A stretch of DNA of 64,000 nucleotides from SURF-21 sp964510515 (GCA_964510515.1 CAZEAU010000005.1:1-64000); one strand, 5' to 3'; shown: positions 8,789 to 17,850, numbered from the stretch's first letter. The notes: generated by a model from the sequence alone, not told the origin. A program made the numbers and translations.

Positions 8789-9534
8789 GCGAGCGGGGCG
8801 AAGAGGGCGGCGGGGGGGAGCGCTTGCAGAAAGCGCTTGCGGCGGCAGGCCTGGGCTCACGGCGCAAATGCGAGGCCCTGATCGAGGCCGGCAGGGTGAC
8901 GGTGAACGGGCGCAGGGCGGTGCTGGGAGACCGCGTGGTCACGACACGGGACCGCGTGAGCGTGGACGGCATCCCCGTGCACCTGGAGACGGATAAGAGG
9001 TATTTCCTGCTCAACAAGCCACCCGGCTATATAACCACCCTGAGGGACACCAGGGGCCGCGCGACGGTCATGCAGCTGCTGCGGGAGGAGGGGAGACTTT
9101 TCCCGGTGGGGAGGCTGGACCGCGATACGCGGGGGCTGCTGCTCATCACCAACGACGGCTATCTTGCGCACAGGCTGCTCCACCCCAGCCGGGGGGTTGA
9201 GAAAAGCTACCTGGTGGAGGCGAGGGGCAGGCTCTCCGAACGGGGGCTGGCGAGGCTGCGGCGGGGCATCGACCTGGAGGAAGGGAGGACGGCGCCGGCG
9301 AAGGTCAAGGTGCTGCGGCGGGATGCGCGGAGCTGCCTGCTGGAGCTGACCATACACGAGGGGCGGAAGCGACAGGTCAGGCGCATGTGCGCGGCGGTCG
9401 GCCTGGAGGTCGTCGACCTCATGCGCACCCGCTTCGGGCCGCTCGACATGAGCGGCCTGGAGGAGGGCTCCTACCGCCCGCTGCGCGAGGACGAGGTGGG
9501 AGCCCTGCGCGCAGCAGGCGAAGCGAAGGAGTGA
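8785..9534 (+). CDS. rluB: 23S rRNA pseudouridine synthase, RluB/RsuA family
   Basis: 249-residue pseudouridine synthase. An N-terminal S4 RNA-binding domain (RLQKALAAAGLGSRRKCEAL) is followed by the catalytic domain with the active-site motif GRLDRDTRGLLL, whose Asp attacks the target uridine. The family modifies helix 69-90 regions of 23S rRNA or 16S rRNA; in Gram-positive-type genomes the copy next to scpAB is normally RluB. The TTG start overlaps the scpB stop (TTGA), indicating translational coupling. A perfect 12-base hairpin follows the stop. Confidence 0.92.
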   Translation: MSERGEEGGGGERLQKALAAAGLGSRRKCEALIEAGRVTVNGRRAVLGDRVVTTRDRVSVDGIPVHLETDKRYFLLNKPPGYITTLRDTRGRATVMQLLREEGRLFPVGRLDRDTRGLLLITNDGYLAHRLLHPSRGVEKSYLVEARGRLSERGLARLRRGIDLEEGRTAPAKVKVLRRDARSCLLELTIHEGRKRQVRRMCAAVGLEVVDLMRTRFGPLDMSGLEEGSYRPLREDEVGALRAAGEAKE

Positions 9535-9536
9535 AG

Positions 9537-9567
9537 GCGGCGCGGCGGGGTGAGGCCGCCGCGCCGC
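9537..9567 (+). terminator. Hairpin terminator after rluB
   Basis: Perfect inverted repeat GCGGCGCGGCGG / CCGCCGCGCCGC (loop of seven bases), starting three bases after the rluB stop. No T-run follows. It probably separates the trpS-scpAB-rluB unit from aroH. Confidence 0.55.
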
Positions 9568-9607
9568 GCTTGTGGTAAACTGTTATCTTGGCCGGGAGGA
9601 GGAGGAC

Positions 9608-9970
9608 ATGCTGCTGAGAGCGCTGCGGGGAGCAACCATCTGCGGGGAGAACAGCAAAGAGGAGATAATCGCAAAGACGGCGGAGCTCCTGCAGGAGATG
9701 ATAAAACGTAACGATATCCGCGCCGAGGACATCGTGGACATCGTCTTCACCGCCACCGAGGACTTGACCGCCGATTTCCCGGCGGCGGCGGCGCGCCATA
9801 TCGGTCTCACCCGCGTGCCGCTGCTGTGCGCGAAAGAGCTGTCCGTGGAGGACTCCACCCGGATGTGCGTGCGCATCCTCATGCATTTCTATACCAGGAA
9901 GAACCCGCATGAGTTGCGCCATCCCTATCTGGAGGGGGCGCGCCAGCTGAGAGCGGACCTCCCCGGATAA
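9608..9970 (+). CDS. aroH: Chorismate mutase, AroH type
   Basis: 120-residue monofunctional chorismate mutase of the trimeric Bacillus AroH family, converting chorismate to prephenate in Phe/Tyr synthesis. The N-terminal RALRGATICGENS with its conserved Arg, the TATEDLTADFPAAAAR strand-turn, and the VEDSTRMCVRILMHFYT region match the family. ATG 9608 is preceded by GGGAGGAGGAGG; an in-frame start 36 bases earlier has no good ribosome site. It heads an aromatic run (aroH, aroF, tyrA, aroA), although a hairpin with a short T-run lies between it and aroF. Confidence 0.93.
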   Translation: MLLRALRGATICGENSKEEIIAKTAELLQEMIKRNDIRAEDIVDIVFTATEDLTADFPAAAARHIGLTRVPLLCAKELSVEDSTRMCVRILMHFYTRKNPHELRHPYLEGARQLRADLPG

Positions 9971-10006
9971 GACGGCAGCGCCTCACAACCGAAGAGCGGA
10001 TAAGGG

Positions 10007-10037
10007 GAGTTCGAGCCCGGGGCTCGAACTCTCTGGA
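10007..10037 (+). terminator. Rho-independent terminator or attenuator between aroH and aroF
   Basis: A near-continuous 12-base inverted repeat, GAGTTCGAGCCC (10007-10018) and GGGCTCGAACTC (10020-10031), followed by TCTGGATTTTTA. With the T-run this is a good intrinsic terminator. It lies 36 bases after aroH and about 110 bases before aroF, so it either ends the aroH transcript or meters read-through into aroF-tyrA-aroA. Confidence 0.65.
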
Positions 10038-10142
10038 TTTTTACCGGCGGTGACGACGAGGGGGCCGCCGGGAGAGAGCGGTATCCGCGGCCGCGTGAAA
10101 CGGGAAGGGTGAGCGGCGGCCGCCAGGAAGGAAGTGGTGGAA

Positions 10143-11156
10143 ATGGTGATCGTACTGCGCGAGGGAGTGACCACGGCGGACATCGACGAGCTGGTCGTCG
10201 TGCTGCGCGAGGTGGGGGCCGAGGCCCACGTATCGCGCGGCGAGTACCGCACCGTGATCGGCGTCATCGGGGACCGCGAGCGCGTCATGCAGATGCCCTT
10301 CGAAGCATACCCGGCGGTGGAGAAAGTCGTCCCCATCATGCAGGCTTACAAGCTGGTGAGCCGCGAGTTCAGGGAGGAGCCCACGGTCATCGAGGTGGCG
10401 GGAGCGCGCATCGGGGGCGGCGGTTTCGCCATCATCGCCGGACCCTGCTCAGTGGAGAACGAAGAGCAGGTGGTGGAGGCGGCAAAGGCGGCCAAGGGAG
10501 CGGGAGCGTCGCTGTTTCGCGGCGGCGCCTACAAGCCGCGCACCTCTCCCTACAGCTTCCAGGGACTGGGAGAGGAGGGCCTGGCCATGCTGGCCAGCGC
10601 GCGCGAGCAGACCGGTCTGCCCGTGGTCACCGAGGTGCTCGACGTGCGCGACATCGGCCTGGTCGCCCGCTATGCGGACGTGCTGCAGGTGGGAGCGCGC
10701 AACATGCAGAACTACCTCATGCTCAGGGACCTGGGCAGGCAGAAGAAGCCGGTCCTGCTCAAGCGCGGCATGAGCTCCACGGTGGAGGAGTGGCTGATGG
10801 CGGCGGAGTACGTCCTCAAGGAGGGGAACAGCGGCGTCATCCTGTGTGAGCGCGGCATACGCACCTTCGAGCCGGGCACGCGCAACACCCTCGACATCTC
10901 GGCCGTGCCCGCGGTCAAGCTCCGCTCCCACCTCCCGGTCATCGTGGACCCATCCCATGCCACCGGGGTGCGAGAGCTGGTGCCCCCCCTGTGCAGGGCC
11001 GCGCTGGCGGCGGGCGCGGACGGGGTCATGGTGGAGATGCACCCCAACCCGCGTGAAGCGCTGTGCGACGGCTCGCAGTCCTTGACCGTGGAGGGCTTCG
11101 CCTCCATGATGGATGAGTTGAGGGAGCTGGCGGCATTCCTGAACCGGGCCCCCTGA
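10143..11156 (+). CDS. aroF: 3-deoxy-7-phosphoheptulonate synthase (DAHP synthase, AroF/AroG beta type)
   Basis: First enzyme of the shikimate pathway (phosphoenolpyruvate plus erythrose 4-phosphate to DAHP). About 70 N-terminal residues form the ferredoxin-like regulatory domain found in the Thermotoga/Bacillus type. The TIM barrel follows, with IIAGPCSVE, FRGGAYKPRTSPYSF, VGARNMQNYLML, LLKRGM and PSHATG. These include the metal-binding Cys (AGPCS) and His residues. I chose ATG 10143 because AGGAAGG lies about 11 bases upstream; a GTG at 10134 would sit too close to it. tyrA follows after 20 bases. Confidence 0.95.
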   Translation: MVIVLREGVTTADIDELVVVLREVGAEAHVSRGEYRTVIGVIGDRERVMQMPFEAYPAVEKVVPIMQAYKLVSREFREEPTVIEVAGARIGGGGFAIIAGPCSVENEEQVVEAAKAAKGAGASLFRGGAYKPRTSPYSFQGLGEEGLAMLASAREQTGLPVVTEVLDVRDIGLVARYADVLQVGARNMQNYLMLRDLGRQKKPVLLKRGMSSTVEEWLMAAEYVLKEGNSGVILCERGIRTFEPGTRNTLDISAVPAVKLRSHLPVIVDPSHATGVRELVPPLCRAALAAGADGVMVEMHPNPREALCDGSQSLTVEGFASMMDELRELAAFLNRAP

Positions 11157-11176
11157 GGCGGAGGAAGGGTGAGACG

Positions 11177-12304
11177 GTGGCGGGAAAGCCTGTCTGGGAG
11201 ACGATCGGCATCCTGGGGACGGGGCTCATGGGAGGCTCCCTGGGCCTGGCCCTGCGCGCGGAAAGGGCCGCCGGCAGGGTCGTCGGCTTTGACGCCGACG
11301 CGGAGATGCTGAGGCTAGCGCTCAAGCGGGGCGCCGTGGACGAGGCGGCCGCGGACGCGCGGGAACTGGCGGATGCGAGCGAACTGATCTTCGTGGCCGT
11401 GCCCGTGCGCGCCATCGCCGGCGTGCTCGCGCACATCGCTCCCGCGCTGCGCCCGGGCACCATCTTGAGCGACGTCGGCTCGGTGAAGGAACATGTCGCC
11501 GCGGCCGCGGCGCGGATACTGCCGGCACACTGCCATTTCATCGCCGGCCATCCCCTGGCGGGCTCGGAGCAGAGCGGGGTGGGGTTCGCCGACCCCGACC
11601 TCTTCCGCGGCGCCTATTACGTGCTCACCCCGAGCAAGGAGTGCGATGCCGAGGCTTACTCGCGCCTGCATTCACTGCTCACCGCCCTGGGGGCGAGGGT
11701 AATCGCCATGGAGCCCAGGCAGCACGACCGCGCGGTATCGGTGATCAGCCACCTCCCCCACGTCATGGCCATGGCGCTCATGAACCTGGCCCTGGAGCGC
11801 GCGCAGGAATATCCGCTGCTCAGGCTGGCAGCGGGGGGGTTTCGCGACATGACCCGCATCGCGGCCTCCGATTCCGCGCTGTGGCTGGACATACTCCTGG
11901 AAAACCGCGAGGCGGTGGTGGAGTCCCTGCGCGAAGGCGTGTCGGCCATGATGCGCCTGGCCGAGCTGCTGGAGCGGGGCGATGAGGATGAGCTGCTGCG
12001 CTGGATGAGGAGGGCTGGCAGCGGCCGCCAGAGCATGGCGCCGGCGCTGGGTGAGTCCCTGGCTGGATTCTATGGCGTCACCCTGGCCGTGGACGACCGC
12101 CCCGGGGTCATAAGCGACGTCAGCCTCGCCGTGGGAGAGATGGGCCTCAACATCGAGGACATAGAGCTCGTGCACCCCCTGGAGAGCGGTCAGGGGCTGC
12201 TGCGTCTCACCTTCAGCGGGGAGGAAGCAGCGAGGCGGGCGGCGCAGGCCCTGCGCTCCAGGGGCTACCGCGCAAACCTGGGAAAGACGCTGGGCGGCGG
12301 ATGA
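11177..12304 (+). CDS. tyrA: Prephenate dehydrogenase with ACT domain
   Basis: 375-residue NAD(P)-dependent enzyme converting prephenate to 4-hydroxyphenylpyruvate for tyrosine. The N-terminal Rossmann motif is GILGTGLMGGSLG. Conserved HPLAGSEQSGV and the catalytic-region ISHLPHVMA follow. The C-terminal ~75 residues form an ACT domain (DDRPGVISDVS), the usual amino-acid-binding regulatory module, so feedback by tyrosine is likely (inference). GTG start at 11177 with GAGGAAGGG upstream. Confidence 0.94.
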   Translation: MAGKPVWETIGILGTGLMGGSLGLALRAERAAGRVVGFDADAEMLRLALKRGAVDEAAADARELADASELIFVAVPVRAIAGVLAHIAPALRPGTILSDVGSVKEHVAAAAARILPAHCHFIAGHPLAGSEQSGVGFADPDLFRGAYYVLTPSKECDAEAYSRLHSLLTALGARVIAMEPRQHDRAVSVISHLPHVMAMALMNLALERAQEYPLLRLAAGGFRDMTRIAASDSALWLDILLENREAVVESLREGVSAMMRLAELLERGDEDELLRWMRRAGSGRQSMAPALGESLAGFYGVTLAVDDRPGVISDVSLAVGEMGLNIEDIELVHPLESGQGLLRLTFSGEEAARRAAQALRSRGYRANLGKTLGGG

Positions 12305-12335
12305 GCGCGCCGCGCCGCGCGGAAAGGGGGGCGGG

Positions 12336-13619
12336 ATGGAGGCGGTGTTCCGGGGGGCGGCCCGGGGTCTGAGGGGGAGGTTATGCGTCCCCCCCGACAA
12401 GTCCATATCTCATCGCGCGGCCATCCTGGGGGCCCTGGCGGAGGGAAGGACGGTGGCCTCTCCCTTCCTGCGCTCGCAGGACTGCCTGTCCACGCTGGCA
12501 TGCCTGCGTTCCCTGGGGGTGGAGGCCGACCTCGCGGGGGAAGTGCTGACCGTGCAGGGCCGGGGCGCGCAAGCCTGGAGGGAGCCTACGGCGGCCCTTT
12601 GCGCCGGCAATTCCGCCACCACCATGCGCCTGCTCGCGGGCGCGCTCGCCGCCCGCCCCTTCGCCAGCGTGATCGACGGCGACAGCTCCCTGCGCCGGCG
12701 GCCCATGGGGCGGGTAATACGTCCGCTGCGCCTTATGGGGGCGCAGGTCGCCGGAGCCGGGGGCGGGGAGAACCCCCCCTTGAGCATACGCGGCGGAGCG
12801 CTGACGGGCATGGAGTACCGCATGGAGGTGGACAGCGCGCAGGTGAAGTCGGCCCTGCTGCTGGCGGGCCTGCAGGCACGGGGCAGGACGCGCATCACCG
12901 GGGGCCGCTCCTCGCGCGACCATACCGAGAGGATGCTCCTGCTCATGGGGGCCGATCTCGGCTTCGACGGCGAGGGCGGCATGACCATAACGCCTTCGAC
13001 CCTGCACGGGGCGGAGATCGAGGTGCCCGGGGACATATCCGGCGCCGCCTTTCTCCTCGCCGCGGCGGCCATCCTCCCCTCTTCGAGCCTGCGCCTCGAC
13101 GGCGTGGGCCTCAACCCCGCCCGGGCCGGCTTCCTCTCCGTGCTCAACACCATGGGAGCGCTGGTGCTGGAGTCCAACTGCCGCGAGACCTCCAACGAGC
13201 CCCGCGGCGACCTGGAGGTGGCGGGCGCCGCGCTGAACGGGGTCGAGGTGGAGGGAAGCCGTATCCCGGCGATGATCGACGAGGTGCCGCTGCTGGCGGT
13301 GCTCGGCTGCCGCGCGCGCGGCGAGACGGTGGTGCGGGGGGCGGGGGAGCTGCGGGTGAAGGAGAGCGATCGCATAGGGGCGATATGCAGCGAGCTGAGA
13401 AAGATGGGCGCCGATATCGAGGAGCGCGCGGACGGCTTCGTGGTCCGCGGCCCGGTGGACCTCAGGGGGGCGCGCGTGGACTCGCACGGCGACCACCGCA
13501 TCGCCATGGCCCTGGCGGTGGCGGGGCTGGCCGCGAGCGGAGAGACGGTGGTGGCCGGTTGGGAATGCGTGGACGTATCCTTCCCCGGCTTCGCCCAGAC
13601 CCTGCGCGGACTCCTCTGA
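12336..13619 (+). CDS. aroA: 3-phosphoshikimate 1-carboxyvinyltransferase (EPSP synthase)
   Basis: 427-residue EPSP synthase, joining phosphoenolpyruvate to shikimate 3-phosphate. Diagnostic segments are PPDKSISHRAAILGALAEG, LCAGNSATTMRLLAG (class signature), DGDSSLRRRPM, the catalytic RVKESDR-like LRVKESDRI and HGDHRIAMALAVAG. ATG start with GGAAAGGGGGG upstream. Located between tyrA and cmk, as in many Gram-positive and actinobacterial genomes. A 16-base palindrome GCGCCCGCGCGGGCGC follows the stop at 13623-13638. Confidence 0.96.
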   Translation: MEAVFRGAARGLRGRLCVPPDKSISHRAAILGALAEGRTVASPFLRSQDCLSTLACLRSLGVEADLAGEVLTVQGRGAQAWREPTAALCAGNSATTMRLLAGALAARPFASVIDGDSSLRRRPMGRVIRPLRLMGAQVAGAGGGENPPLSIRGGALTGMEYRMEVDSAQVKSALLLAGLQARGRTRITGGRSSRDHTERMLLLMGADLGFDGEGGMTITPSTLHGAEIEVPGDISGAAFLLAAAAILPSSSLRLDGVGLNPARAGFLSVLNTMGALVLESNCRETSNEPRGDLEVAGAALNGVEVEGSRIPAMIDEVPLLAVLGCRARGETVVRGAGELRVKESDRIGAICSELRKMGADIEERADGFVVRGPVDLRGARVDSHGDHRIAMALAVAGLAASGETVVAGWECVDVSFPGFAQTLRGLL

Positions 13620-13685
13620 GCGGCGCCCGCGCGGGCGCAGCGGCGGAGGCTGTGAAGGGGCGTGTTTACCCTCTATGATGAGGAC

Positions 13686-14408
13686 ATGGACGGCGGGAAA
13701 AGGAATGGCGTGGAGGGCATGATCATAGCCATAGACGGGCCCGCGGGGGCGGGCAAGAGCACCGTGGCGCAGGAGCTGGCACGGCGCCTGGGCATGGGCT
13801 ACCTGGACACCGGGGCCGCCTACCGCGCGCTTACCCTGTGGGCGCTGCGAGCGCGCATGGACCTTGACGACGAGCCGGGGCTGGCGTCCGCGGCCGCGGA
13901 CATGGACCTGGCGGTGCAATGCGCGGCGCAGGGAAGGCCGCCCTGCCGCGTGCTCCTGGAGGGGGAGGACGTGACCTCCGCCATACGCTCGCGCGAGGTG
14001 TCCGCCCACGTATCGCGGGTGTCCTCTCACCCCCGCGTGCGCGGGGAGATGACCAGGAAGCTGCGCGCCATGGCCCGCGGGGGCGGCTTCGTGGTGGAGG
14101 GGAGGGACGTGGGGACGGCGGTGTTCCCCGGGGCGGAGGCGAAGTTCTTCATCACCGCCACGCCGGCGGAGAGGGCTCGCAGGCGCCACCTGGAGATGGC
14201 CGGGGAGGGCCGGGAGGTCTCCCTGCGCGCGGTTCGACAGGAGATGGAGCGCCGGGATCACCTGGACTCCACGCGGGAGCACGACCCGCTCAGGCGGGCC
14301 CCGGATGCCCTGCTGGTGGACACCACGCACGAAAGCGTGGAGCAGGTGGTGAGCAGGCTGGCCTCCCAGGTGAGGGAGCAACTGCCTCCCCCCCGGGAGG
14401 GGCAGTGA
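13686..14408 (+). CDS. cmk: Cytidylate kinase
   Basis: Phosphorylates CMP/dCMP using ATP. P-loop IDGPAGAGKSTVAQEL, then YLDTGAAYRALTLWAL (nucleotide binding), VEGRDVGTAVFP and a C-terminal RRDHLDSTRE with catalytic Arg/Asp residues. About 230 residues as expected. The start is uncertain: GTG 13662, ATG 13686 and ATG 13719 are all in frame and none has an ideal ribosome site; the family core begins at MIIAIDGPAG (13719). The stop overlaps the GTG of the next gene, so the two are coupled. Confidence 0.94.
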   Translation: MDGGKRNGVEGMIIAIDGPAGAGKSTVAQELARRLGMGYLDTGAAYRALTLWALRARMDLDDEPGLASAAADMDLAVQCAAQGRPPCRVLLEGEDVTSAIRSREVSAHVSRVSSHPRVRGEMTRKLRAMARGGGFVVEGRDVGTAVFPGAEAKFFITATPAERARRRHLEMAGEGREVSLRAVRQEMERRDHLDSTREHDPLRRAPDALLVDTTHESVEQVVSRLASQVREQLPPPREGQ

Positions 14409-15748
14409 ACTTGCGCCTCCGCCGCCGCCGCGCCGCCCCCGCGGGCTGGAGCCCCCCCCGCGTAACGGCGGTGAGGGAGCAGTCGCCCTGCGCGGGAAAG
14501 GTGGCGGTCGGGGATCTCCTGCTCAGGATAGACGGCAGGCCCCCGGCGGACATCCTCGATTACCTCGAGGCAAGCGAAGGGGAACGCGTCCTCCTCACCC
14601 TGTCGCGGGCGGGAACCACGCTGAAGGCGAGGATAGGCAAGCGGCCCGGCGTTCCCCTGGGACTGGTCTTCGACGAGCCCGTCTTCGACGGCTTACGCAC
14701 CTGCCGCAACCGCTGCATCTTCTGCTTCGTGGACCAGATGCCGCCGGGGCTCAGGCCGACGCTGTACCTCAAGGACGACGATTACCGCCTCTCCTTCTAC
14801 CACGGCAATTTCATCACCCTCAACAACCTCGCCGCCTCGGAGGTGGAGAGGATAAGGCGCTTGCGCCTGTCTCCCCTCTACGTCTCCCTGCATGCAAGCG
14901 ATGCCGGCTTGAGGGATCTGCTCATGGGAGGCGGAGCGGGGCGGGGCCTCGAGGTTCTCCCCCTGCTGCTGGACGCGGGGCTGGAGATACATCTGCAGGT
15001 GGTGGTGTGTCCGGGGATCAACGACGGCGCTGCGCTGCGCCGCACCATGGAGGACGTCGTCCGCACCTACGCGGCGGCCTCCCTGGGGGTGGTCCCGGTG
15101 GGGATCGCCTCGCGCGACCGCGCCCCATCGCCGCACTTGCGCCCGCACGGCCGTGAGAGCGCGGCGGAGGTGCTGGAGACGGTGCGGGAATTCCAGCGCC
15201 GGGCCCTGGATGTGCACGGCAGGAGGCTCTTCTACGCCGCGGACGAGTTCTACCTGCTGGCGGGGGAGGCTTTCCCCCCCGGCGAGGCATACGACGGCTA
15301 TCCGCAGCTGGAGAACGGCATCGGGATGGCGAGGAAATTCCTGGATGAAGTGAGGCGGGAAGCCGGTTGCGGCACGGCGTGCCCGGGGCGCATGCGCGGC
15401 GTGATAACCGGCGCGGTGGGAAAGGAGGTCATCGACCAGGCGCTGGCCCTCGCCGCCGTGGAGGGCGTGGAGGTCCTGGAGGTGGAGAACCTGCTCATGG
15501 GGCCGGGGATAAGCGTGAGCGCGCTGCTGGGGGGAGGGGACATCGTCAGCGCCCTGAGCAGCTCGCGCCCCGCCCGGCGCGAGCTGCTCATCCCCGAGAG
15601 CATGCTCAGGGAGGGGAGCTTCATCGACGACCTAACGCCGCGTGACGTCGAGGCGGCGACGGGGTATCGCCTCATCCCCGTGGCGGTGGAGGGCCGCGCC
15701 TTCCTGCGCGCCCTCCGCGCAGAGGAAGGAGGGCGAGATGGCGACTGA
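14405..15748 (+). CDS. DUF512-family radical SAM protein with N-terminal PDZ-like domain
   Basis: 447-residue protein of the DUF512 family, uncharacterised radical-SAM-like enzymes conserved in anaerobic and Gram-positive bacteria, often beside der. The N-terminus contains a PDZ-like segment (KVAVGDLLLRIDGRP). It is followed by an Fe-S motif CRNRCIFCFVDQMP (CxxxCxxC) and YLKDDDYRLSF. The C-terminal DUF512 part holds GVITGAVG and NLLMGPGISVSALLGG. GTG 14405 overlaps the cmk stop; the frame upstream of it is a shadow of cmk. The stop overlaps the der start. The reaction is unknown. Confidence 0.88.
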   Translation: MNLRLRRRRAAPAGWSPPRVTAVREQSPCAGKVAVGDLLLRIDGRPPADILDYLEASEGERVLLTLSRAGTTLKARIGKRPGVPLGLVFDEPVFDGLRTCRNRCIFCFVDQMPPGLRPTLYLKDDDYRLSFYHGNFITLNNLAASEVERIRRLRLSPLYVSLHASDAGLRDLLMGGGAGRGLEVLPLLLDAGLEIHLQVVVCPGINDGAALRRTMEDVVRTYAAASLGVVPVGIASRDRAPSPHLRPHGRESAAEVLETVREFQRRALDVHGRRLFYAADEFYLLAGEAFPPGEAYDGYPQLENGIGMARKFLDEVRREAGCGTACPGRMRGVITGAVGKEVIDQALALAAVEGVEVLEVENLLMGPGISVSALLGGGDIVSALSSSRPARRELLIPESMLREGSFIDDLTPRDVEAATGYRLIPVAVEGRAFLRALRAEEGGRDGD

Positions 15749-17078
15749 GCTGCCGCTGCTGGCGGTGGTGGGAAGGCCCAACGTGGGCAAGTCCACCCTG
15801 GTCAACCGCATGGTGGGGCGGGGCGATGCCATCGTGGAGAAGGGTCCCGGGGTGACCCGGGACCGCAATTACTTCGCCGCCTCCTGGGGGGGGAGAGATT
15901 TCCGCATCGTGGACACGGGGGGCCTGGACCCGGCCGCGGAGGAGCAGCTCTCCCGGGCCATTGGCAGGCAGGCCATGATAGCCGTGGAGGAGGCCGACCT
16001 GGTGCTCATGGTGGCCGACGCCGCCCAGGGCATCACCGCCGCCGACGAGGAGGTGGCGCAGGCGCTGCGGCGTAGCGGGAAAGAGGTCATCCTCGTCGCC
16101 AACAAGGTTGACAACCAGCGCCTGGAAGACGAGGCCGTGGAATGGTATGCGCTGGGCATGGGCGAGCCCTGGCCGGTATCCGCCATGCACGGACGCAATA
16201 TCGGCGACCTCCTGGACGCGGTGGTGGAGCGCCTTCCCGAACCGTCCGCGGGGGAGAGCGGGGAGGAAGCGGGGACGGTGGTGGCCATTGTGGGAAGGCC
16301 CAACGTGGGTAAGTCCACCCTCTTCAACCGCCTGCTGCGTGAGGAGCGCTCCATCATCAGCGACATCCCCGGGACCACGCGGGATGCCGTGGACACGGTG
16401 CTGGCGGTGGGAGATGTCACCTACCGTTTCATCGATACCGCCGGCTGGCGCAAGCGCACCAGGATAAGGGAAGGGGTCGAGTTCTACAGCCAGGTCAGGG
16501 TGTGGAAAGCCATAGACCGCGCCCAGGTGGTGCTGCTGGTGATCGACGCTTCTGAAGGGGTAACCGAACATGACCAGAGGATCGCCGCCCGCGTCAAGGA
16601 GGACGGCCGCGCCTGCGTTGTGGTCCTCAACAAGTGGGACCAGGTCAAGGAATGCGGCGAGGCGAAGGGGGCTTACGAGAACGCGCGGGAGAAACTGCTC
16701 TTCATCTCCTACGCGCCCTTCCTGCGCGTGAGCGCGCAGACCGGCTCCGGGGTCTCGCGCCTGCTGCCCGCGGTGGACCGCGTCCGCGGCAGCTGGGAGT
16801 CGCGGGTGGCGACGGCGCAGCTGAACGAGCTGTTGCAGCGCGTCCTCGCACGCACCCCTCCCCCCGCGCGCCGGGGGAAGCGCCTGCAGGTCTATTACCT
16901 CACCCAGGCGCGCACGGCGCCCCCGCAGTTCGTCTTCTTCGTCAACCGCCCCGACCTCGCCGATCCCTCCTGGATACGTTTCCTGGAGCGCAAGATCCGC
17001 GAGGTCTTCCCCTTCGAGGGCAGCCCGGTGCGCATCGTCCTGCGCTCGCGGCGGGCGCTGGAGAGAAGGTCGCGCTGA
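15738..17078 (+). CDS. der: Ribosome biogenesis GTPase Der (EngA), tandem G domains
   Basis: 446-residue essential double GTPase assisting 50S subunit assembly. Two GTP-binding domains each start with VGRPNVGKSTL(V/F)NR. The G3 motifs are DTGG and DTAG, the G4 motifs NKVD and NKWD. A C-terminal KH-like domain follows (RGKRLQVYYLTQ). ATG 15738 is preceded by GGAAGGAGGG and lies inside the end of the DUF512 gene (11-base overlap). A strong G+C hairpin sits between its stop and plsY. Confidence 0.97.
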   Translation: MATELPLLAVVGRPNVGKSTLVNRMVGRGDAIVEKGPGVTRDRNYFAASWGGRDFRIVDTGGLDPAAEEQLSRAIGRQAMIAVEEADLVLMVADAAQGITAADEEVAQALRRSGKEVILVANKVDNQRLEDEAVEWYALGMGEPWPVSAMHGRNIGDLLDAVVERLPEPSAGESGEEAGTVVAIVGRPNVGKSTLFNRLLREERSIISDIPGTTRDAVDTVLAVGDVTYRFIDTAGWRKRTRIREGVEFYSQVRVWKAIDRAQVVLLVIDASEGVTEHDQRIAARVKEDGRACVVVLNKWDQVKECGEAKGAYENAREKLLFISYAPFLRVSAQTGSGVSRLLPAVDRVRGSWESRVATAQLNELLQRVLARTPPPARRGKRLQVYYLTQARTAPPQFVFFVNRPDLADPSWIRFLERKIREVFPFEGSPVRIVLRSRRALERRSR

Positions 17079-17111
17079 CGGCACCGCGTTCCCGGGGACG
17101 CAGGGCGGCGC

Positions 17112-17143
17112 GCGGGCGCGGGGGGGCGAAACCCCGCGCCCGC
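17112..17143 (+). terminator. Strong G+C hairpin between der and plsY
   Basis: Perfect 12-base inverted repeat GCGGGCGCGGGG / CCCCGCGCCCGC with an eight-base loop. No T-tract follows; an AT-rich TTATATTGAG directly after the stem could instead contribute a -10-like element for plsY-gpsA. Confidence 0.5.
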
Positions 17144-17214
17144 GGATGTGTTATATTGAGCGTTGTGCACGAAAGAGCGTCGAGGCTGCGGGACGGGGGA
17201 AGGGGCGTGAAGCG

Positions 17215-17850
17215 GTGCTGACGGCGGTGTTGTGGATACCGGCCTCTTACCTGCTCGGTTCCGTGCCCTTCGGGCTCCTGGTCTCGAGGCTCCTCTATAA
17301 ACAGGACCTGCGTGCGCTGGGCTCGGGAAACATCGGCGCCACCAACGTGCTGCGCAACTACGGGGTGCAGCCCTTTATCGCGGTCATGCTGATGGACATG
17401 GCCAAGGGCATCGCGGCGGTGGCGGTGGGGAGGGCCGCGGGCCTGGGGCCCACCCTTTCCCTGCTCGCCGGGCTCGCGGCCATCGCCGGCCACAACTGGA
17501 GCGTGTTCCTGAGGTTCAAGGGAGGCAAGGGCATCGCCACCAGCGGGGGGGTGCTCATCGCCGCCTTTCCCTGGACGGTCACGGTGACCGTGCTGGGGGT
17601 CTTCGTGGTCATGCTCCTCCTCACCCGCATCATGTCCCTGGCCTCCATGGGCGCCGCCGTCTCCTTTCCGCTGGTCTCGGCCTGGGTGCTCTGGGACGAT
17701 GCGGGAAGGTACTGGCCGCATATCGCGGTCGCCGCGCTGACATGCGTTTCCGCCCTGTTCAAACACCGCGAGAACATCGGGCGGCTGCTCAGGGGGGAGG
17801 AACCGCGCCTGGGCAGGGGCGCGGGCGGCGGCGGGGGTGCGCGGGCATGA
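17215..17850 (+). CDS. plsY: Acyl-phosphate:glycerol-3-phosphate acyltransferase PlsY
   Basis: Polytopic membrane enzyme transferring an acyl group from acyl-phosphate to glycerol 3-phosphate, first step of phospholipid synthesis. Signature motifs: GSVPFG, GSGNIGATNVLR (substrate binding) and RFKGGKGIAT. Five or more hydrophobic segments. GTG 17215 chosen (GGGGAAGGGG upstream); another GTG lies four codons later. The C-terminal tail is Gly/Arg-rich. The stop overlaps the ATG of gpsA (ATGA), a common lipid-gene pairing. Confidence 0.94.
   Translation: MLTAVLWIPASYLLGSVPFGLLVSRLLYKQDLRALGSGNIGATNVLRNYGVQPFIAVMLMDMAKGIAAVAVGRAAGLGPTLSLLAGLAAIAGHNWSVFLRFKGGKGIATSGGVLIAAFPWTVTVTVLGVFVVMLLLTRIMSLASMGAAVSFPLVSAWVLWDDAGRYWPHIAVAALTCVSALFKHRENIGRLLRGEEPRLGRGAGGGGGARA

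Noticed and set aside
10109..10849. Long plus-strand frame over aroF
   Set aside because: Arg/Gly/Ala-rich shadow of aroF in another frame; no ribosome site or recognisable domain.
13623..13638. GCGCCCGCGCGGGCGC palindrome after aroA
   Set aside because: Perfect but loop-free and without a T-run; such palindromes are expected by chance at this G+C content.
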